64,000 nt of DNA from assembly GCF_900108105.1 (NCBI RefSeq), contig NZ_FNUR01000014.1, forward strand, positions 50,875 to 114,874. The letters run 5' to 3'. The stretch's first letter is position 1, and each line of letters starts with the position of its first letter. The DNA is from Butyrivibrio sp. Su6 (GTDB taxonomy: Bacteria; Bacillota; Clostridia; Lachnospirales; Lachnospiraceae). Shown here piece after piece: positions 34,797 through 43,741 of the stretch. Under the pieces are notes generated by a model, which ran no database searches, was not told where the DNA came from, and saw only the letters and a program-made list of their open reading frames with translations. Made by a program: the position numbers and the translations under genes.

Positions 34797-35156
34797 ATGG
34801 GTAAAAAGAGTTCTTTTCGATTAAAGATTAAAAAACTTGAGCCGGTCAGAGACAGGTATATGTTTACGGATAATAGACATCCTGAAAAGGGGATAATGTC
34901 TACTGTTCTTGGTGTACTCTCTGTGACCGCGCTTTCTCTTTCGGTTTATTTTTCATATGTAAATGGTGGGCAGGCTATTATGAGATACGCCGCAGCGGCT
35001 TTTGTTGCGGCGATATTTTCATGTATAGGGCTGGTGCTTGGTATCAGATCCAGATTTGAAAAAGACATTTTTAAACTGTTTCCAAATCTTGGAATAGCAC
35101 TAAACCTAGTAGCCTTCCTTTTTGTTGTGTTTATTTTAGTTTTAGGATTGGGATAA
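34797..35156 (+). CDS. DUF6142-like small membrane protein
   Basis: The chosen ATG at 34797 falls 7 nt after the previous stop and gives 119 residues. The N-terminus is basic (MGKKSSFRLKIKK), followed by RYMFTDNRHPEKGIMSTVLG and three membrane spans (about 35-55, 60-82 and 93-117). This pattern fits the DUF6142 proteins common in Lachnospiraceae; I am moderately sure of that name. Function unknown. It lies 3 bp before the M29 aminopeptidase gene, so it shares that operon. Confidence 0.7.
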   Translation: MGKKSSFRLKIKKLEPVRDRYMFTDNRHPEKGIMSTVLGVLSVTALSLSVYFSYVNGGQAIMRYAAAAFVAAIFSCIGLVLGIRSRFEKDIFKLFPNLGIALNLVAFLFVVFILVLGLG

Positions 35157-35159
35157 AGA

Positions 35160-37256
35160 ATGAGTGAGGAACTTTACTACGAATTTACAACTGACAGCGA
35201 AATGATCGGTGAAAGATATCAGCTTGCAGTTTCAAGAATAAAAGAAATAAAAAATGAAAAACTTGGCATGCCGGAATTTGACGAGTATTTCAGGTTCGTA
35301 TCAGGCTTTATTGAGATGATGGATGATACGCTGAAGTGGTCGATTGATGGAGGCCTTGAGAAAGACTCCATGGAAGAGCTTGGAAAAAGAAACAAAGCTC
35401 TTTATGAGGATATTCTCCCTGAGCATTATGACAGTTCTTTTGGAAATCCTGAGGTAGCTGTTAAAAAACTTGGAGAAGACTTTGGAAAGATATTATCCAG
35501 TCTTTACTTTGAAATCCGCTCGATGATCCCAAGCGCGTTTGAGCATAACCTGTTTGATATGGTCATAAGAGCCGAGCTGTTTTTGGAAGTATATGGAGCT
35601 TTTTCTTCTGCCTCTGAGGCAGGAAAGCTTCCTGAATATGAAGCTATCAGACAGATAATGTACTGGTTTTACAGTGATTATGCTGAGGAAGAAAGGTGCA
35701 TAAGATTTGCACAGATGGTGGCTCCTGAGTCAGATTTTGCAAGAGACATCATTATGGAAAGTGATCTTACTGATCTTCGTTATTTGTATAAATTCGGAGA
35801 GTATATTACAGACAATGAGCTTAAGACTGCAGAGCATCTGAATACTCTTTCGCAGGAAGAAATTGATAAGCTTGCAACTACTTATACAGAAGGGTATCGC
35901 ATAGGCTTTGCCATGACAGGCAAGGATATTTCTATAAAGAAGACTGCGGCTATTGTTTATGAGCTTGGTTTTGAAAGAATTGTAAAAAAAGCTGTTTCCA
36001 ATTTTAAAGAAATTGGTCTTAAGTCCAGTATTTATAGAGCGAACATGTCAGTATTTACAATGCTTGGAAGCGCAAGGAGATCTGGATATACAGGAGCAGT
36101 TCCCAATAAGCAGTTTGACTATGACCACAAAGATGATGATGCTCTTTATCTTGATGGAGCGCTTGTTACCAGAAGGCTTGAGGCCATGAGAGCTGCAGGT
36201 GAAAAGTATAAAAAGGAAGCTAAGGTTTTTGGAGGCCCGGCTGTTATCGAGACCTTCGGAGAAAAGCCCTTTGCACCTGTTCCTAAAAAGGATGCTGTTC
36301 ACTACAGCGATACTCAGAAAAAGCTTTTAAGTGATTATAAGATCCAGAACAGCCTGATCATGAATGAGTACATAATAGGAAAGGAAAGAAGCTTTACTAT
36401 CATTGCTTTCCCTGTTCCCGAGATTGGGCCAAAGTTTCCTGAGATCTTTAATGAAGTTGTTAAGATAAATACACTTGATTATAAGCTGTATCAGAATATC
36501 CAGCAGAAGATCATAGATGCACTTGATGAAGCTGTTTACGTTGAGGTTAAGGGCATGAACGGCAACAGGACAGATATGAAGGTCATGCTTCATGAGTTAA
36601 AAGACAAGACTCATGAAACCAACTTCGAAAATTGTGTTGCCGATGTCAATATCCCTGTTGGAGAGGTGTTTACATCGCCTGTTCTCAAGGGAACCAATGG
36701 AACGCTCCATGTATCGGGAGTTTATCTGGAGGGACTTTTCTTTAAGAATCTTGAGATCACTTTCGAAGATGGATGTATAAAAGATTATAATTGTTCAAAC
36801 TTTGAATCCGATGAAGAGAATAAAAAGTATATTAGTGACAATATTCTTTTTAATCATAAGACTCTTCCGATTGGAGAGTTTGCCATCGGAACTAATACAA
36901 CTGCATACCAAATCGCGAGGGACTATTCTATAGCGGATAAGTTACCAATCCTTATAGCTGAAAAGACGGGACCTCATTTTGCCGTAGGTGATACATGTTA
37001 TTCCCATGAAGAAGACAATATCACTTACAACCCAGATGGAAAGAGCATTATAGCAAGAGATAACGAGATCTCTTTGAATAGAAAGACTGATCCGGATAAA
37101 GCTTACTTTAGCTGTCATACTGATATAACCATTCCATATGATGAACTTGGAGAGATCAGGGCAGTAAAAGAAAACGGAGAAGGAATCGTTATCATTTCGA
37201 ACGGAGAATTCGTTCTTCCGGGTACTGAAGAGCTCAATATACCAATTAAGGGTTAA
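35160..37256 (+). CDS. M29-family aminopeptidase
   Basis: A 698-residue protein whose C-terminal half (about 330-698) is an M29 thermophilic-type metallo-aminopeptidase. Metal-ligand segments are VGEVFTSP (about 500), IGEFAIGTN (about 575), GPHFAVGDTCY (about 605) and FSCHTDI (about 648), giving the expected Glu, Glu, His, His and Asp set. The N-terminal 300 residues are a helical domain that ordinary 400-residue M29 enzymes lack. No signal peptide, so it likely trims peptides in the cytosol. The ribosome site is weak (GGGATAAAGA), suggesting coupling to the preceding small gene. Confidence 0.88.
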   Translation: MSEELYYEFTTDSEMIGERYQLAVSRIKEIKNEKLGMPEFDEYFRFVSGFIEMMDDTLKWSIDGGLEKDSMEELGKRNKALYEDILPEHYDSSFGNPEVAVKKLGEDFGKILSSLYFEIRSMIPSAFEHNLFDMVIRAELFLEVYGAFSSASEAGKLPEYEAIRQIMYWFYSDYAEEERCIRFAQMVAPESDFARDIIMESDLTDLRYLYKFGEYITDNELKTAEHLNTLSQEEIDKLATTYTEGYRIGFAMTGKDISIKKTAAIVYELGFERIVKKAVSNFKEIGLKSSIYRANMSVFTMLGSARRSGYTGAVPNKQFDYDHKDDDALYLDGALVTRRLEAMRAAGEKYKKEAKVFGGPAVIETFGEKPFAPVPKKDAVHYSDTQKKLLSDYKIQNSLIMNEYIIGKERSFTIIAFPVPEIGPKFPEIFNEVVKINTLDYKLYQNIQQKIIDALDEAVYVEVKGMNGNRTDMKVMLHELKDKTHETNFENCVADVNIPVGEVFTSPVLKGTNGTLHVSGVYLEGLFFKNLEITFEDGCIKDYNCSNFESDEENKKYISDNILFNHKTLPIGEFAIGTNTTAYQIARDYSIADKLPILIAEKTGPHFAVGDTCYSHEEDNITYNPDGKSIIARDNEISLNRKTDPDKAYFSCHTDITIPYDELGEIRAVKENGEGIVIISNGEFVLPGTEELNIPIKG

Positions 37257-37270
37257 AAAGGAAAATGTAG

Positions 37271-37323
37271 CACAATATATTGTGTTATGTTATAGTAAAC
37301 AAAAAAATATCATTTTGTTTACT
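37271..37323 (+). promoter_or_regulatory. purE upstream palindromes and promoter
   Basis: A perfect 14-bp palindrome CACAATATATTGTG (37271-37284) overlaps where the -35 would lie for an extended -10 element TGTTATAGT (37288-37296). An 11-bp inverted repeat (AGTAAACAAAA, 37294-37304, with 37313-37323) follows. Both are operator candidates for the purine operon. No known riboswitch fold was seen. Confidence 0.5.
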
Positions 37324-37354
37324 GGATATATAAAAGACAAAATGGAGGATTTAT

Positions 37355-37855
37355 ATGGCACAAGTTGGAATTGTAATGGGTAGTGACTCAGACATGCCGG
37401 TAATGGCAAAGGCAGCAGATATTCTCGAAGAACTCGGAATATCTTATGAGATGCGTATCATCTCAGCACACAGAGAACCTGATGAGTTCTTTGAGTATGC
37501 TAAGACTGCTGAAGAAAAGGGCTTTAAGGTAATCATTGCAGGAGCAGGAATGGCAGCACACCTCCCAGGTATGTGCGCAGCAATTTTTCCAATGCCTGTT
37601 ATAGGAATACCTATGCATACAACTTCACTTGGAGGCCGTGATTCTCTATATAGCATTGTTCAGATGCCAACAGGGATCCCTGTAGCTACAGTTGCTATAA
37701 ATGGCGGCGCTAACGCAGGAATACTTGCAGCCAAGATTTTGGCTACATCAGATTCAGAACTTCTTAATAAATTGAAAGCATATACATCTTCACTGAAGGA
37801 CAGCGTTGTTAAAAAAGATGAGCATCTTCAGGAAGTAGGTTATAAGAATTACTAA
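37355..37855 (+). CDS. purE: N5-carboxyaminoimidazole ribonucleotide mutase
   Basis: A 166-residue class I PurE, normal length. The active-site segments GSDSDMPVM (about 9-17), SAHREPDEF with its His (about 43-51) and AGMAAHLPGM (about 66-75) are intact. It converts N5-CAIR to CAIR in purine synthesis. It leads the purE-purM-purN-purD operon. GGAGG precedes the ATG. Confidence 0.97.
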   Translation: MAQVGIVMGSDSDMPVMAKAADILEELGISYEMRIISAHREPDEFFEYAKTAEEKGFKVIIAGAGMAAHLPGMCAAIFPMPVIGIPMHTTSLGGRDSLYSIVQMPTGIPVATVAINGGANAGILAAKILATSDSELLNKLKAYTSSLKDSVVKKDEHLQEVGYKNY

Positions 37856-37898
37856 TTTATTTTTACAGATAAAATTATAGAAAAAGAGGAGTTTTATT

Positions 37899-38930
37899 AT
37901 GGCACTGGATTACAAGAAAGCTGGCGTTGACATCGAGGCAGGTTACAAGTCTGTGGAGCTTATGAAGGCTTACGTTAAGGAGACTATGAGACCTGAGGTA
38001 CTTGGAGGACTTGGTGGGTTCTCAGGAGCATTTTCTTTAAAAGATATAAAGAACATGGAAGATCCGGTTCTTTTGTCAGGAACAGATGGAGTTGGTACCA
38101 AGATCAAACTTGCTTTTCTTTTAGATAAACATGACACAATAGGAATTGATGCAGTAGCTATGTGCGTTAATGACGTTGCCTGTGCAGGCGGCGAGCCACT
38201 GTTTTTCCTTGACTATATAGCTTGTGGTAAAAATATTCCTGAGAAGATTGCAGCCATTGTTAAAGGCGTTGCAGAAGGATGCAAACAGTCTGATGCAGCA
38301 CTTATCGGTGGTGAGACAGCAGAGCACCCAGGACTTATGCCAGAAGATGAGTACGACGTAGCAGGATTTGCTGTTGGTGTTGTTGATCGTAAGGACATGA
38401 TCGACGGAAGCAGCATCAAAGCAGGTGATACACTTATCGGTGTAGCATCAAGCGGAGTACACAGCAACGGTTTTTCACTTGTTCGTAAGGTTTTTGATAT
38501 GACAAAAGAAAGCCTTGATACATATTATGATGAGCTCGGCGCAACCCTTGGAGAGACTTTATTAACTCCTACAAGAATCTATGTAAAGATGATGAAGTCT
38601 ATTAAGAATGCCGGAGTTAAGGTCAAGGGCTGCAGCCATATTACAGGTGGCGGATTCTACGAGAATATTCCAAGAATGCTTCCTGAAGGCATAACAGCAG
38701 TTGTTAAAAAAGACAGCTATGACATTCCTCCTATTTTCACACTTATGCAGAAAAAGGGCGGAATTGAAGAACAGATGATGTACAACACATACAACATGGG
38801 ACTTGGTATGGTACTTGCAGTTGATCCAAGCGATGTGGAAAAGACTCTTAAAGCTATTGAAGCTTCAGGAGATAAAGCTTGGGTTGTAGGTGAGACCAAG
38901 GCCGGCGAGAGAAAAGTTGAACTTGTATAA
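37899..38930 (+). CDS. purM: Phosphoribosylformylglycinamidine cyclo-ligase (AIR synthetase)
   Basis: A 343-residue PurM that closes the imidazole ring of AIR using ATP. It opens DYKKAGVDIEAGYKSVE and has LSGTDGVGTKIKLAF (about 53-67), MCVNDVACAGGEPLFFLDY (about 88-106) and CSHITGGGFYENIPRML (about 246-262), all typical. AGAGGAG precedes the ATG. Second gene of the purine operon, 43 bp after purE. Confidence 0.97.
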   Translation: MALDYKKAGVDIEAGYKSVELMKAYVKETMRPEVLGGLGGFSGAFSLKDIKNMEDPVLLSGTDGVGTKIKLAFLLDKHDTIGIDAVAMCVNDVACAGGEPLFFLDYIACGKNIPEKIAAIVKGVAEGCKQSDAALIGGETAEHPGLMPEDEYDVAGFAVGVVDRKDMIDGSSIKAGDTLIGVASSGVHSNGFSLVRKVFDMTKESLDTYYDELGATLGETLLTPTRIYVKMMKSIKNAGVKVKGCSHITGGGFYENIPRMLPEGITAVVKKDSYDIPPIFTLMQKKGGIEEQMMYNTYNMGLGMVLAVDPSDVEKTLKAIEASGDKAWVVGETKAGERKVELV

Positions 38931-38955
38931 CAAATAAGAGTGTGGTGGAGTACAT

Positions 38956-39600
38956 ATGAAAATTGCAGTCATGGTATCCGGAGGAGGTACCAATTTACAG
39001 GCAATCATCGACGGGATAGCTGAGGGAAAAATCGCAAATACGGAAATTTGCCTTGTGTATAGCAACAACCCCAATGCTTATGCTATAGAGAGGGCAAAAA
39101 AAGCAGGTATCCCTTACGTTGTAAAGAGCCCTAAAGAGTTCGAAAACAGAGCGGAGTTTAATGAAGCTCTTTTGCAGATATTAAAGGATGCTAAGCCGGA
39201 TCTAATTGTTCTTGCAGGTTGCCTTGTTGTTATTCCTGAGATTGTTGTAAAAGAGTTTAAGAACAGGATTATCAATATACATCCTTCACTTATTCCGTCT
39301 TTTTGTGGGACAGGGTACTATGGACTTAAGGTTCATGAGAAGGTCCTTGAGAGAGGCGTGAAGGTTTCAGGTGCTACCGTTCATTTTGTGGATGAAGGAA
39401 CGGATACGGGACCAATTATTTTGCAGAAGGCAGTTTATGTGAGAGATGATGATACTCCACAGTCACTGCAGAGACGCATAATGGAACAGGCTGAATGGAA
39501 GATAATGCCTCTTGCTATAGACCTTATTGCTAATAACAGGGTTAAGGTTGCAGACGGCAAAGTCATTATTGAAGGGTATGAGGAGAGTATTTTAGGATGA
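38956..39600 (+). CDS. purN: Phosphoribosylglycinamide formyltransferase (PurN)
   Basis: A 214-residue folate-dependent transferase that formylates GAR. The N-terminal SGGGTNLQAII binds GAR phosphate. The catalytic Asn-His-Asp set lies in IINIHPSLIPSF (about 110-121) and VDEGTDTGPII (about 145-155). GGTGGAG precedes the ATG. Its stop overlaps the purD start by 4 bp, indicating coupled translation. Confidence 0.96.
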   Translation: MKIAVMVSGGGTNLQAIIDGIAEGKIANTEICLVYSNNPNAYAIERAKKAGIPYVVKSPKEFENRAEFNEALLQILKDAKPDLIVLAGCLVVIPEIVVKEFKNRIINIHPSLIPSFCGTGYYGLKVHEKVLERGVKVSGATVHFVDEGTDTGPIILQKAVYVRDDDTPQSLQRRIMEQAEWKIMPLAIDLIANNRVKVADGKVIIEGYEESILG

Positions 39601-40880
39601 AGGTTTTGATTGTTGGTGGAGGCGGAAGAGAGCACGCTATAGCAGAAGCTGTTTCAAGAAGCTCTCAGGTTGATAAGATTTATTGTGCGCCTGGAAATGG
39701 CGGTATTGCGGAGCTTGCAGAGTGCGTTCCTATCACTCCTATGGAGTTTGACAAGCTTGTAGCTTTTGCTAAGGAAAAAGAGATCGATCTTACTGTTATC
39801 GGTATGGATGATCCTTTGGTTGGCGGTATTGTTGATGCTTTTGAGGCAGCAGGCTTAAGAGTATTTGGACCAAGGAAAAATGCAGCTATCCTTGAGGGAA
39901 GTAAAGCTTTTTCAAAAGACCTTATGAAGAAGTATGGTATCCCTACTGCTGCATATGAGACTTTTGACGACCCTCAAAAAGCTATTGAGTATCTTAAGAA
40001 TGCGAAGTTTCCTATTGTTCTTAAAGCTGATGGCCTTGCACTCGGAAAGGGCGTTCTTATCTGCCAGAGTTATGAAGAGGCAGAGGCTGGCGTAAAAGAG
40101 ATCATGCAGGATAAGAAATTCGGAGATGCCGGAAATCATATGGTCATCGAAGAATTCATGACAGGAAGAGAGGTATCAGTCCTTTCATTTGTTGATGGAA
40201 AGACTTATAAGCTTATGTCATCTGCGCAGGATCATAAGAGAGCAGGAGACGGCGATACAGGTTTAAATACCGGTGGAATGGGCAATTTTTCTCCAAGCCC
40301 TTTCTATACAGAAGAGGTTGATAAATTCTGCCGTGAGCATATATATGGCAAGACTGTAGAGGCTATGGCCAGCGAAGGAAGAGAGTTTAAGGGAGTTATT
40401 TTCTTTGGGCTTATGCTCACAGAGGATGGACCAAAGGTTTTGGAGTACAATGCAAGATTTGGTGACCCTGAAGCTCAGGTGGTGCTTCCTAGACTTAAAA
40501 CTGATATAATAGATGTGTTTAATGCATGTATTGATGGTAAACTTTCTGAAACAGACCTTGAATTTGAGGATAAAGCTGCAGTATGCGTTGTCCTTGCAAG
40601 CGAAGGATATCCTGTCAGCTATGAGAAAGGAAAGCTTATCACCGGCCTTGAGAATTTCAAGGGTAAAGAAGGCTACTACTGCTTCCATGCAGGAACCAAA
40701 GCTACTTCAGAGGGGATAGTCACAAACGGTGGAAGAGTTCTTGGCATAACAGCTAAGGGCGATACACTTGCAGAGGCCCGTAAAAAGGCTTATGAGGCTA
40801 CAGAATGGGTTAGCTTTGAAAACAAGTATATGCGTCATGATATTGGAAAGGCTATCGATGACGCGAAGGAGGTAAAATGA
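39597..40880 (+). CDS. purD: Phosphoribosylamine-glycine ligase
   Basis: A 427-residue ATP-grasp enzyme, the usual PurD length. Signatures are GGGGREHAI near the N-terminus, VLKADGLALGKGV (about 142-154), the QDHKRAGDGDTGLNTGGMG loop (about 211-229) and EYNARFGDPEAQ (about 283-294). It makes GAR for PurN. Its ATG overlaps the purN stop, and its own stop overlaps the next gene's start (ATGA), so purN, purD and the SH3 protein are translationally linked. Confidence 0.97.
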   Translation: MKVLIVGGGGREHAIAEAVSRSSQVDKIYCAPGNGGIAELAECVPITPMEFDKLVAFAKEKEIDLTVIGMDDPLVGGIVDAFEAAGLRVFGPRKNAAILEGSKAFSKDLMKKYGIPTAAYETFDDPQKAIEYLKNAKFPIVLKADGLALGKGVLICQSYEEAEAGVKEIMQDKKFGDAGNHMVIEEFMTGREVSVLSFVDGKTYKLMSSAQDHKRAGDGDTGLNTGGMGNFSPSPFYTEEVDKFCREHIYGKTVEAMASEGREFKGVIFFGLMLTEDGPKVLEYNARFGDPEAQVVLPRLKTDIIDVFNACIDGKLSETDLEFEDKAAVCVVLASEGYPVSYEKGKLITGLENFKGKEGYYCFHAGTKATSEGIVTNGGRVLGITAKGDTLAEARKKAYEATEWVSFENKYMRHDIGKAIDDAKEVK

Positions 40881-42424
40881 AAAACAATAAGGGAAAGAGA
40901 ATTGGAAACGTACTACTTTCACTGATTGCTTGCGTGGTTATTTTTGCCGGAACTGGTCTTCAGGCTTTTGCCTATACTGAAACAACAGGTACAGTCAGCC
41001 AGGATAATGTAAAGGTAAGAGAATCAGCCAGTACCACAGCAACCCAGGTTTCAAGCTTAAAGATTGGGGACACAATTGAAATTGTAGATGAAGCAACAGA
41101 TGCTTCAGGCTATGTTTGGTACAAAATCAGAGTCAACAAGAGTGAGTACGGATATGTAAGAAGTGATCTTGTTAAGAAGGATGGATCAACAGATAGCAGC
41201 ACAGCTACAACAACTACTACATCCACAACAAGCCAGACAAATGCCGCAGCAGCATCACTTCCTGCAACAACAGTAACAGCTACAGATCAGAAGAGTGCTA
41301 CAGCAGTTGATAACTGTAAGGTTCGTTCAGGTGCAGGCACAGGCTATGATCAGGTAGGAAACCTTACTAAGGGTGATACAGTTACTATTACAGGTGAGGC
41401 AACAGGTACAGATAGTAAGACATGGTATCAGATCACTTATGGAGCTAATGCTAAGACAGGCTTTGTAAGAAGCGATCTTGTAAATATTGTGGAAGCTGCA
41501 CCTGCTGAAGCAGAAGTGACAACAGAGAATGCTGAAGGCGAGAACGCTGAAGGAACTGAGGGTGGCGAAGGTGAAGCCACTGAGACACCTGCTGAGACAG
41601 AGACTCCTGCCGAAGAGACAACAACGCAGGTAGGAGATGGCTCTTTTGAACTTAAGTATGAGGATGATGTCTGGTATCTCTATGATTATGAGAAAGGCCA
41701 GAGAGTACAGGTTAAACAGCTTATAGAAGTAGCTGAGTCTGTACCAACTCTTACAAAGCAGGCTAGTACATATAAGACGGTTATCATTGCTCTTGGCATT
41801 GCTATAGCAGTACTTGTTGTTGCACTTATCATTCTTGCTCTTAAGCTTAGAGATTCCTTGTATTATGAGGATGAAGACGAAGATGAAGAGTATGATCGCT
41901 ATTCATCAAGTGACAAGAGAAGAAGAGATGAGGAAGAGGACGAGGATGCGCCTGTAGCCAGAAGAAGAGCAAGAGGTGACGAGGACGAAGAACCTGCCCG
42001 CAGATCATTTAGAAGAAATGCGGAAGAATCTTCAAGAAAAGAAAATGAAGGAAGGACAGTTCGTCCATCAAGAGATGAAAGAGCTACAGATGAGAGATCA
42101 GCAAGGGCTGACAGACCATCAAGAAGAAATTCTGATGATGAGAGAACAGTAAGACCTGAAAGAAATTCAGATGACAGAGCTGCCAGAAGAAACGCTGAAG
42201 ATGACAGACAGGCAAGACGCTCCGGAAGAGATGATAGTGACGAGCGTATGGCCAGAAGATCTGAGGAGCGTGCATCAAGACGTATTCGTCAGGCACAGGA
42301 AGAGGCAGAAGACAGAGTTTCAAGAAGAGAGGATGTTCAGGAGGAATCACCTCGTCGCAGAGCAAAGAACTTTATCGGCGATGATGACGATTTCGAGTTT
42401 GAGTTCCTTGATCTTGATGATTGA
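40877..42424 (+). CDS. SH3-domain membrane protein with a long mixed-charge cytoplasmic tail
   Basis: A 515-residue protein. A signal-type segment (1-32) precedes two bacterial SH3 domains (about 36-95 and 133-195; each has a KVRxxAxTxxxQV-like start and a GYVRSDLV-like end) joined by a Ser/Thr/Ala linker. An acidic linker (about 205-250) leads to one membrane span (about 300-323). The last 190 residues are almost only Arg, Asp, Glu and Ser, ending in acidic-aromatic DDDDFEFEFLDLDD. The SH3 part should bind cell wall; the tail should be disordered in the cytosol. It overlaps purD by 4 bp, an odd partner. Function unknown; an envelope-cytosol link is inferred. Confidence 0.8.
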   Translation: MKNNKGKRIGNVLLSLIACVVIFAGTGLQAFAYTETTGTVSQDNVKVRESASTTATQVSSLKIGDTIEIVDEATDASGYVWYKIRVNKSEYGYVRSDLVKKDGSTDSSTATTTTTSTTSQTNAAAASLPATTVTATDQKSATAVDNCKVRSGAGTGYDQVGNLTKGDTVTITGEATGTDSKTWYQITYGANAKTGFVRSDLVNIVEAAPAEAEVTTENAEGENAEGTEGGEGEATETPAETETPAEETTTQVGDGSFELKYEDDVWYLYDYEKGQRVQVKQLIEVAESVPTLTKQASTYKTVIIALGIAIAVLVVALIILALKLRDSLYYEDEDEDEEYDRYSSSDKRRRDEEEDEDAPVARRRARGDEDEEPARRSFRRNAEESSRKENEGRTVRPSRDERATDERSARADRPSRRNSDDERTVRPERNSDDRAARRNAEDDRQARRSGRDDSDERMARRSEERASRRIRQAQEEAEDRVSRREDVQEESPRRRAKNFIGDDDDFEFEFLDLDD

Positions 42425-42460
42425 TTTTTTGAAATAAGTAACATTTTGGATAGGATTAGG

Positions 42461-42507
42461 AGAGTGTTTTGGCGTAGGCTTTTACTTACACCAAAGCACT
42501 CTTTTTG
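42461..42507 (+). terminator. Terminator of the purine operon
   Basis: A stem pairs AGAGTGTTTTGGCGTA with TTACACCAAAGCACTCT (two G-U pairs), followed by five T. The U-tract continues into GTATATGCGTAAGT, the left end of long-inverted-repeat element copy 2. Confidence 0.85.
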
Positions 42508-43662
42508 TATATGCGTAAGTGATTGGCTCCGTACGCCACCATTGACTGGACCTGAGGAAAGCGCCTTGGTCTGCGAGCCGACGGTGAGGATGATGGGAAC
42601 AGTAGATTATCTCGCACCGTCGGATTCAGCATTGTAGCGTTTTCCCCAGAACCCGTCAATGGCAGGCACCTGCGGTGTGGCTGGGGATTATTGCCTCAGG
42701 CTCTGACTCCGAGAACAGTAGGGAATGGCTACTTTCAAGGATGTATGTGACTATATGTCTGCGTCTGCGTCTTTCAATGTAAAGAGAGCGAAGATTCTGT
42801 TTTGGAAATATAGCCTGATTTTTGAGCTTACGACACCATGTGACAAGGTTTTTGATTTGTGATTTTGGGCATATACGACCTTATTTGAGGTTACCACACC
42901 ATTATATAGAGATCATATGTCCTCAGTTCACTCATCCAATGGATGTGGCAATCCATTTTTTCTCGTATATGCCCAGTTTCACTTCCTGAAAATACTGTCG
43001 ATGGATGTGTTAACTTAAAAATATGACTATATACCCAATTCGCTTTGACAATCCGAATTTTCCATGTTCCATTCAGTCCATATGATCGTGAAGAATAATG
43101 GTTTGGGCATATAGCGCTTTGTAAAGCTTCCAGCCACCCCTCACGAGCGCTCAAATGGGCATATAGGCTGATTTCAAGCCTCTGGCCACCCATTAAAATG
43201 GTGGCTGCAAGCCTGATATCCGGCTATAAGCCCAAAAACGGTTTTATTACAGGTGGCCGAGCTATAAAAAACAAGCTATATGCCCAAAACAGAATTGCAG
43301 CTCTCCTACAGCGGGAACCACGGGCTTATAGCCATATACATTTTGGAAAGTATCCGTACCTGCAATTCTTAGTCCTACATATTCTAGGAAGTATCCGCAT
43401 CTACTATTCTTAGCCATACTCAGCCTTAAAAGTAGCCACCCCTACTGTTCTCGAAATTGGAGCCTGAGGCCCTTGTACCCAGCCACACCGAAGGTGCTTG
43501 CCATTGACGGGTTCTGGGGAAAACGCTACAATGCTGGTTCCGACGGTGCATGAATCTAACTACTGTTCCCATCATCCTCACCGTCGGCGAGGTATAGACG
43601 GCGTTTTCCTCAGGCTCAGTCAATGGTGGCGTATGGAGCCAGCTACTTACGCATATACAAAA
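42502..43662. repeat. Long-inverted-repeat element, copy 2 (reverse orientation)
   Basis: This gene-free stretch is the second copy of the element at 2652-3953, in reverse orientation. Terminal sequences TTTTTGTATATGCGTAAGT and ACTTACGCATATACAAAA face outwards. The arms are about 42517-42750 and 43427-43645. The core (about 42750-43121) is very close to the reverse complement of 3250-3609. The segment 43135-43425 differs completely from the matching segment of copy 1; it holds degenerate GCTATATGCCCAAAA-type units (near 43220 and 43273). Both ends abut terminator hairpins. No transposase or convincing gene lies inside. Confidence 0.8.
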
Positions 43663-43663
43663 T

Positions 43664-43708
43664 GAGAGCATTCTGTCATAAGATCAAAGCTTATGCCAGA
43701 ATACTCTC
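43664..43708 (-). terminator. Terminator of the mutarotase/AraC transcript
   Basis: GAGAGCATTCTGTCATAAG (43664-43682) pairs with CTTATGCCAGAATACTCTC (43690-43708), two mismatches. On the minus strand the stem is followed by ATTTTG and the right end of element copy 2. Confidence 0.8.
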
Positions 43709-43741
43709 ACTAGTTCGTTGTATGGTTATATGAATGTTTGA

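Noticed and set aside
37257..37354. Purine riboswitch before purE
   Set aside because: The 98-nt gap shows DNA palindromes but no three-way-junction motifs of the purine aptamer.
42171..42437. An 88-codon frame overlapping the SH3 protein tail
   Set aside because: It is a shifted reading of the Arg/Asp/Glu-coding repeats, has no ribosome site and duplicates no known protein.
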